Below the pieces are notes generated by a model. The model ran no database searches. It was given only the letters and a program-made list of their open reading frames with translations, and had not been told where the DNA came from. This document shows, in pieces, positions 1 through 8,239 of a DNA stretch of 64,000 nt; position 1 is the first letter of the stretch, and each line of letters begins with the position of its first letter. Position numbers and translations under genes: made by a program. Origin of the DNA: Ochotona curzoniae (Eukaryota > Chordata > Mammalia > Lagomorpha > Ochotonidae); NCBI RefSeq assembly GCF_017591425.1, contig NW_024467104.1, positions 4,339,001 through 4,403,000 of the forward strand, written 5' to 3'.

Positions 1-510
1 TTCCTCTTGAATTAGCAAGTGTAGTGCAAGGACCTTGGCCAGCGAACGTTAGTTTCTCAGTAGCAGTTCTCAGCGGACCATGTGCCAATTCTGCTCAAGC
101 CACAGGTGTCAGAACAAATCCTGCAAATGCAAATTGTTCCCAAACTGCTCCTGTTTCTGAGCTGCTTCCATATGGCAAGTATTCCACAGGTGTCATCTCC
201 TCTCAACCTTACAACATTTTCCTAAATGTTACCGATAGTAAATTAGAATGGGTGGAAAGAGAGGCTGAGCTGCCCACCCGTGGCCGCACCGGCGGCTCTA
301 GCCTTAGTGCCCGTGTTGCTCCTCCCTGTGGCTCTGTCTTGATGCCTGAGAGGTGTCTGTGATTCTTAGATGATGCAAGGGATGAGGCTGAGGGCCGTGT
401 CCTTCCACAGGCTGCAGTACATGGGCAGGATAGGCTCAGCCCATGCCTCCCCATGTGCCCTCCACATCCTGCCCCACTCACTGACCATGGCTGCTGCTGG
501 TTAATTTCAG
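1..510 (+). other. CD6 intron 1, 3' end
   Basis: This stretch runs up to the acceptor TTAATTTCAG at 501-510. It holds a frame open from position 3 to 362 on the + strand, discussed under findings, which I cannot assign to a family. No other feature is recognised. Confidence 0.6.
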
Positions 511-579
511 GTCGCCCCCCTCCAGCACCGTTGGGCCAACCGGACACCAACAGTACACACAGCAAGCCCTTGGAGCCAC
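511..579 (+). CDS. CD6: CD6 exon 2: N-terminal extracellular segment
   Basis: This 69-bp phase 1-1 exon lies between acceptor TTAATTTCAG and donor GTGAGC (580-585). It encodes a Pro/Ser/Thr-rich segment ([19 protein letters not shown] and a few more residues) that aligns with the residues just after the human CD6 signal peptide. NST is a possible N-glycosylation site. It joins exon 3 to read [12 protein letters not shown], as expected at the start of SRCR1. Confidence 0.85.
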
Positions 580-3500
580 GTGAGCCAACCCATTTCTCCA
601 GTGTCAGCTTATGGAGATCAAGTAGGTTGAAGAGGGAGAGAGACTTTGGGCGCACCCAGGAGGCTCCTGGCCTTGGGACAATACTTCTTCCCAACTCAGC
701 GGTTGGAGTTTTGCCATTAGAGTCACAGTTCTGTCACAGACACACACATACAGATTTTCCTGGAGACCTGTCAGGGGATTTGTGGAGAATCAGCTAAAGA
801 GTCTGTGGTGGTACTGCAGATGCCACCAGGTACCCAACAGGGAGGCTCATGAGGGAGCCACTCTGTGCCAAGCCATGAGCTAGCCCTGCGGACCCAGTCA
901 CAGGCAAAAATGGAGGGTGGTTCCCAAGCAGAAGCCCATCACCAACTGCACATCTGTCCTCCGGGACATTGGGGTCACTTCAGAGCCACAGAGACACCCA
1001 GTGGACTAGGGCCCCGACCCCAGAACTCTGCCCTGGAGACAGGGATGAGTGGGGTCGGGGGACCCCATCTTCCACTCTAAGGAGAGCTAGGAGGTCAGAC
1101 CTTAAAGGGTGGCTCGGGATGAGCCCACATAATCCCATTTTACAGACTGGAAAACTGAGGCCCCCAGAGACCTAGCAGGACCTCATCCAAGCTCACCCAC
1201 AGGGTTAACAGGGGAAAAGGGCAGAGTGTGACTCCTTCTCTCAGCTCGAGTCTGGCACTTGCAGGGCCCCGCCTGGTGAATGGGAGCAGCCGCTGCAGCG
1301 GGGTGGTGGAGATCCAGCTCAACTCGACCTGGAAGCCCGTGTGCGGGTCCCCGCCTTGGGACAGCCGCGCCGCTGAAGCTGTGTGTCGCGTGCTGGACTG
1401 TGGCGAGCCGGTCCCGCCTACCCAGGAGCTGCTCTGGGGATCCGCTGGTGGAAACGCCAGCAGGGCCCCGAATACCTCTTTGCCAGCGGTCCGGTGCAAC
1501 AGTTCCGAGTGGCAGCTCTGTGAGGTGGTGAACCGGCCTTGCAGCACCGAAGGGAAGCCGGTGCAAGTCACCTGCGCAGGTAGGTACAGTGCTGGGTCTC
1601 CAGAGCGCCCAGGTTCCTAGACGCACACCATTTGGATGGTGCGGGTTCAGCCTGCCCTTTCCGAGCTCGGGGTGTCTGCCTCGACCCTTCACCCCAGGTA
1701 CTGCAGACACCGATAACCCAGGGCACACAGCCCAAGTAGCTCCTGGTCCTTCCACTATGCCCCGCCCCACCCACAACTCTCCTGCTCAGGACCCCAAGTT
1801 CCGGCCCCATCCCCCACAAAACCCTCCCTCCCCCAGAGAATCGCGTGCTGCGTTTGGTGGACGGTGGGAGTCCCTGTGCTGGACGCGTGGAGATGCAAGA
1901 GCATGGCAGGTGGGGGACAGTATGCGATGACACCTGGGACCTGGAGGATGCCCACGTGGTGTGCCGGCAACTGGGCTGTGGCTGGGCCATCCAGGCCCTG
2001 CCCGGCCTGCACTTCAGCCCTGGCCAAGGGCCCATCCACCGGGACCAAGTGAACTGCTCCGGGAACGAGGACTACCTTTGGGACTGCCCAGGGATGCCAG
2101 GAGCCCACTACTGTGGCCACAAGGAAGATGCCGGCGTCGTGTGTGCAGGTCAGTGGGAGCACAGCCCAGCTGTCTCCAATCATCAACACTCTACCCACCT
2201 GCTGGGTCCCTACCCTCAGATGCTCACAGCTCAGGCAGGGAGATGAGACCCAGGCAATTCAGGGAAGTACGTGTTGGAATGCCCCCAGAGTTTTCCAGGG
2301 AAACACAATCCAGGAAGGATGAGCCTGTCCACCCACTGGAGGAGGTGACACTTCTCCAGAGAGGACGTCTCACTTAGTTTCCAGCTGTAGGAGGAAGACA
2401 AAGGCAGGACTCCCCCAAGGAGGCCGTTGGCCCTTCCAGATGCTTCTTGCGGGATGAGACTGGTGGTGGAGGGAGTGTGTTAGAGCAGCTCCTGGTTGAG
2501 CAGGCCTGAGCAAGCCTGTGCGTTCTGTGTCTTAGTAAGATCCCAGTACTTCTGACGCTGCTGCTCCCTGGACCCCACCTTGAGGAGTGAGGATCGGGAG
2601 CCAGCCAGAGCAGATGAAAGGGGTGCAGGTGCAGGAAGGAGATTGCAGAAGCTCTTGAGGCCGATTGGCTGCAGTGGCCCGCGGTGTCTGCACTGGGGTG
2701 TGCTGACTGGTGGGTATTCCAGTTCCAAAGACTTCCTCATCTCCTCCCTACAGAGCACCAGTCATGGCGCCTGAGCGGAGGTGCCGACCGCTGCGAGGGG
2801 CAGGTGGAGGTGCACTTCCGAGGGGTGTGGAGCACAGTGTGTGACAGCGAGTGGTACTCCCAGGAGGCCGGTGTGCTGTGCCAGGCTTTGGGCTGCGGGA
2901 CCGTGGTGGACAGGCCCAAGGGGCGGCCGCATTCGCTGGCGGGCAGGATGTACTACTCCTGCAAGGGATGGGAGCCCACCCTTTCTGACTGCTCCTGGCG
3001 ATTCAACAACTCCAACCTCTGCAGCCAGTCACACGCGGCCAGGGTCCTCTGCTCAGGTACGCTCCCCTCCAGCTACCCACACCCCTCATCACCCACAGAA
3101 ATGACCCAAGGATTCCACCCAGGTGCGTGGCCTGAACTTGTAGCTCAAGAGCTACGCTGGCACCTGAGGGACCCTTAGCTGAGTCAACAGGATGATCTTT
3201 GCTGCAGATGTTCAAATCCAGCCCCAGAGTCAGGAATTAAATATTGAGGAATGTCTTACAGGATGCCAAGCCACTGTCACTGCTCAGGAGGTGACATCTG
3301 TTTGCCAGCCAGGGGGTGGTGAGCACAGTACCAACACAGTCAGGGCACGGTGATCATATGAGCGATGATGCTTTCAGGGACCTTCATTATGGCTAGGAGA
3401 GCGTACTCCAGCCAAGTCCCCTGCCCCCTCAGATCCAAGACAGCACTGATGGTAAGGTACACCATGGTTACTGCCCAGAAGGTAAAGAATGAGAGAGGTT

Positions 3501-6500
3501 GGCAAAGTGAACTCCTTGGATGCCAGCCAATGCCACTGCCAAGCGCATGTCCCCCACTTCTGAGATATCCAAGGCTGAACAGGGCTATAAGACCTAAATA
3601 CATCCCTGGGATGTAGGCACCCCTGTGGAGTGCAGTGACCTGGTCATTCATTCCAGCTCTGCCACGAGCCAGCTGGGCAGCTTCACAGCTCGCCCTCACC
3701 TGCACCCGGACTGTTAGTTTCATGAACAGGTGCCCGTTGTACTAGGGTACCTGGGACATCAGGTAACGTCTGTGAAGAGATTCTGCAAGCTCATGTCTCT
3801 GTCAGTGTGCCTGTCAAATGGGGATGCTGACTATGCTAATGCAGATGATAGAATAAAAACGAGGCCTGAACAGAAAAGGGATTTGTGGTTTGGGGCAGAT
3901 TAAACAGAAGGATGATTCTTCTGTTAGCTCCTGACTCTAACTAGAGAACCTGCCAGCGTTTAACCCCTCACCTCCTGCTTTTTGAGAAGGAGTGGGAAGA
4001 AGTCTCCTTGGCATCATGCCCCAGCTCCAGGCTACGTGTCTGCCTTGTTCAGGATCACACACCAGGCTGAGCACACAGTAGGTGTTCAGGATTTGTGCTG
4101 AGGGAGTGGGTGGTGCTTTCCACAGGTTCGCGGAGTTTGAACAACCTGTCTACTTCCGAAGCCCCTGCAAGTGTCCAGCCGGCGTCCACAGGTGAGTGTT
4201 GCTGGGGACTTAGTCTCTCTGACACGCAGGGCTCTGTGTGTGCATGTGTGTGTGTATGCCTGCACATGCACTGTGTGTGCATCTGTCTGGGGTGGGCGGT
4301 GGCCAGTGGACTTGCTTCCCAGAAGCCCTCTGGGCACTTTGTGCTATTGTCCTGCTTCTGACAGCCCAGGGATAAAAATGCCTTCCTGTAGGGCAGAAGG
4401 CTAGAGCTGGAGAGAGGCCAGATGGTCCTGGCCTGCCAGGTCATGGGGACCAGCCAACATTTCCAGGCACTGGGACTCATGCGTGTCAGCTACTATTCCC
4501 AGCCCTTTGCTGCTCTCCACAGTGACCTGGGAGAGGACTCTTGGAAGAAGCTGAGGCTTGGGGCGGAAGTGACAGCAGGGGTTCGCCAGAATCAGCATCC
4601 AAGACCTTAACTTCAAACCTACATTTGTTTTGTGTGCACCAGTTGTATAGCCTGGCCAGCATCAAGCCCAATGCCTGGGCTTAGATGCTCCCTGTGCCTC
4701 TTGCCAGCTGTGTGATGTTGGGCAACAATGAACCAACCGAGCCTCCGACTCCTCAGCTACAAAATGGGGCTCTTCTTTGGGTGATCTAGTCCAGGCCCAA
4801 GATCCCTCCTGGCCATGGCATAGCCACAGGGTTTGCCCAAAATCCTCTGCTCTGACCTGGCTCCCTGTCCCCCGTCTCAGGTACTGCAACATCAGGAGGA
4901 TGTGCAGGCTGCAGAGCAGGTGCCTGCTGGGTGCACCTTGAACACTAGCTCTTGCTGAGGCCGAGGTGGGATGATCCCTCTTGTGTCAGTGTCCTTCCTC
5001 CAGGGATGTCCTCGGGAGGATACTAGCTGTGCTCCTCGCCCATGGAGAGTAAGGTGCCCCCAGTGAGCCTCAGGCCCGGCGTCTCCGTGCAGGTCTCCAT
5101 CACAGGTGTCTCCCACACTGGATAGATCTGCTTGTCTGCCATCGAGGTACCTGAGGCTGCTATCATAGTTGTATCTTTAGCATCTCATGCCTGATACATG
5201 GTAGGTGCTCAACAATCGTCTGTTGAACAGAAATGGAGTTCTACAGGGATAACAGAAACCCCTGTAGACTTAGAGCCATAGGACAGTTTCCAGTGGTCAA
5301 CTCCTGTGGTTAATTGCCCCTTCACTCAGTATGCATTTATGGAGCACCTGTTGTATTCCAGGCACTCAAAAGCAGATGAGAAAATCCTTTTAAAGGAAGG
5401 GAGGGAGAAAAGTTAAAAAGGAGGAGGGATTCAACTGTAGGAAGAGTGGTAAGGCAGCAAAAAAAAAAGGTGAGGAGAACTCTACCCATTTCTTTCCCTC
5501 TCTAACTTGGGGTTCTTTCCAGAACCTTCTGTGATAGTGAAAGTGGATGACAAGGAATCCCGGGAGCTGGCACTCCTCATCCCCTGCATCATCCTGGGAA
5601 TTCTCCTCCTTGCCTCTCTCATCTCCATAGCCTGCATCCTCTTGAGAATCAAAGGGAAGTACGGTAAGTGCAGGGCTGGGAGAGGCACTGGGAAGGCTTG
5701 GGGACCCAGGCTGCACACTGGGTACAGCCGTCCTAGAGCCTCACGAGCTTTGATGGAACTCCAGCAGGAGTGGTGTGAACCAGCAGTGACCCCCCCAGCA
5801 CTGGGAAACACCTCTGTCTGCTGGGAAGGACTTTCCCAGTGTGTCCAGCAGAAGCACAGAGGTGGAACCACCACTGTGGCTCTCCCAGGAAGAGTAGCCA
5901 GTGTGCCCATGCCTGTGTATGTGTGTGTGCATGCGTGTGTGTGCATGCGTGTAGGGAGGAAGCAGGTGGCTTGATGAGAGCAGGCAAGGTAGACTGGATA
6001 GGGCAAAACAATGACCTATAAGACTCTCTGCCTCCCCTCCTTCAGCCCTCCCTGTTACCATGAACCACCAGTACCTGCCCACCACCATCCCAGCAGGGAC
6101 CAATAGCTACCAAGCGGTCCCCATCACCATCCCCAAAGAAGAAGGTAGGATGTGCCCCACCCTGGGCGTGGGAGGTGGGAGGACAGCCAGGGCAGGCTCT
6201 CTGCTTAGGTCAGAACAGTGCCAGCCTCCTGGAGGTGACACCCCTACAGCCCACTTGTGGCTGTGGGATCTGGGAGCAGGTCCAGTGCCTCTTGAGCTGG
6301 ATGCGTAGGTGATGTCCAAGTTCAGGCCACTAGGCTTGTGAGTTCTGGACCAATACAGACCCAGGGCAGTTTGGATCTTGGTTCTTGTGGAAAGCTGCCC
6401 AATCGGTACATGGAACATAGATTTATTTTGTGTTTTCCAAGTGAAAAAGACATTGGGCCAAGAATCCATCCTTTATGATGTAAAGTCTGAAAGCTCTTGG

Positions 6501-6721
6501 GAGTCACACGTAGGAGCTGGAGTTTAATCACTTTGCATTATTAGTATATTTAATCATCTTCATAAAAAAAGAGCGTGAAGACATGAAAACCTATATAAAA
6601 CTTAACCAAATATAACAGCTTTTCTTTGCACACCAGATCTGGATACTTGAGAATAGAATAGGAATGTAGTATCTTTTAAAAACATTATTTATTTTTTATT
6701 GAAAGGCAGATTTACAGAGGA

Positions 6722-6767
<46 letters not shown>

Positions 6768-8184
6768 TCCATCTGCTGGTTCACTCCCCAAGTGGCCTCA
6801 ATAGTCAGAGCTGAGCTGATCTGAAGCCAGGAGCCAGGAACTTCTGGGCCTCCCACATGGGTGCAGGACCCAAGGACTTGAGCTATCCTGCACTGCTTTC
6901 CCAGGCTTTGTAAGCAGGCAGCTGGAACACAAACTGGTGTCCCTATGGGATGCTGGTAATGCAAGGTGGAGGATTAGCCTGTTGAACCACTGTGCCAGCT
7001 GCAGTAATGCAGTATCTTGAGCAAGGCTCACTAACAAGCAGTCACTCAAGCATCTAGAAGTTTAGAACCAGAACACCTGCCTGTCTGGGCAAGGTGAGAA
7101 CCTCTGTGTGCCTCAGTTTGTCTACCTGTAAACTGGGGCTAAGAATCTACCTACTCCACAGAGTCAAGATATAAGTAAATGAGATCAGAGCTGTAAATGG
7201 CATGTTAGCATAGGGCCCAGCACAAAGAGTGTGCTCCATAGAATGTTTGTTAAGCAAATAACTGTGGTTGGCTCCATGAGTTTGAAGTAGAAAGGCAAGC
7301 TAGGAGAACTCTCATTGGACAGTCCTGTTTGAGATGGACCACTGGGTGCTGTCCTGCCCTGTCTGCTGTCCCCCCTCAACCCTCTCCCGACACCTTTCTG
7401 CCCTCTGCTCTGATCTCTCCCCAGTTCCCAAGCTGTCCATCCAGGTCCGGGCACAGCCTGCCGAGGACTCGAGTTCCAGCTCAGACTCAGACTACGAGCA
7501 CTATGACTTCAGCACCCAGCCTCCCGTGGCCCTGAGCACCTTCTACAGTGAGTGCCTGTAGGCTCCCCAGGACTCACTTTGCCCCTGTCCCAGGTCCTGC
7601 CTGTGACCCCTGCAGAGGGTGGGCAGGATCCGCCTTCTCACCCACTGTATCTGTTGACAGTGGGCCCACACTGAACTTTCAAAGCACTGAGTGACCTGGT
7701 AGTCAGCTCCATGTCTCAAGGCATTTCTGTCCTGACCAGGCAGGGTCTTCCCTATCATGGAATGTGTGGAGAAGCTCTTTAGGAGGAAAAGAGGCTTATT
7801 TTGGCTCACGGTTGTAGAGGTTCCCAGTTCGTTATCAGGAGGGTGCCATGGCTGAGCCCTCGCAGGAGGCAGAGCATGCATGAAGTGCCCACACGCGAGC
7901 CAGGATGTGGTGGGGGAGGATGGCTGGGCCTAACTCTGGCCTTTGTTTTCTTTTTGATTGGAGAAGCAAGGGATCAGAGAACCCACCTGCTGATTCACTT
8001 CCTGACTGCCTGCAATGGTTCAGATGGGCTAGGCCAAAGCCAGGGGCTGGGAATTCTGTCCTGGGCATCAGGAATCCAAATTGTGAGCCATTATGTTGAT
8101 CACTGCCTCCTTGGATCTACAGTGGCCCCACTTTTTTTTTTTTTAGATTGATTCATTTATTTGAAAGGTGAAAGAGAGGGAGAA

Positions 8185-8239
<55 letters not shown>

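Noticed and set aside
7780..8130. Possible LTR or LINE piece (GGCTTATTTTGGCTCACGG) in CD6 intron 9
   Set aside because: The short phrase resembles ends of several repeat classes and the rest does not follow any consensus I can recall.
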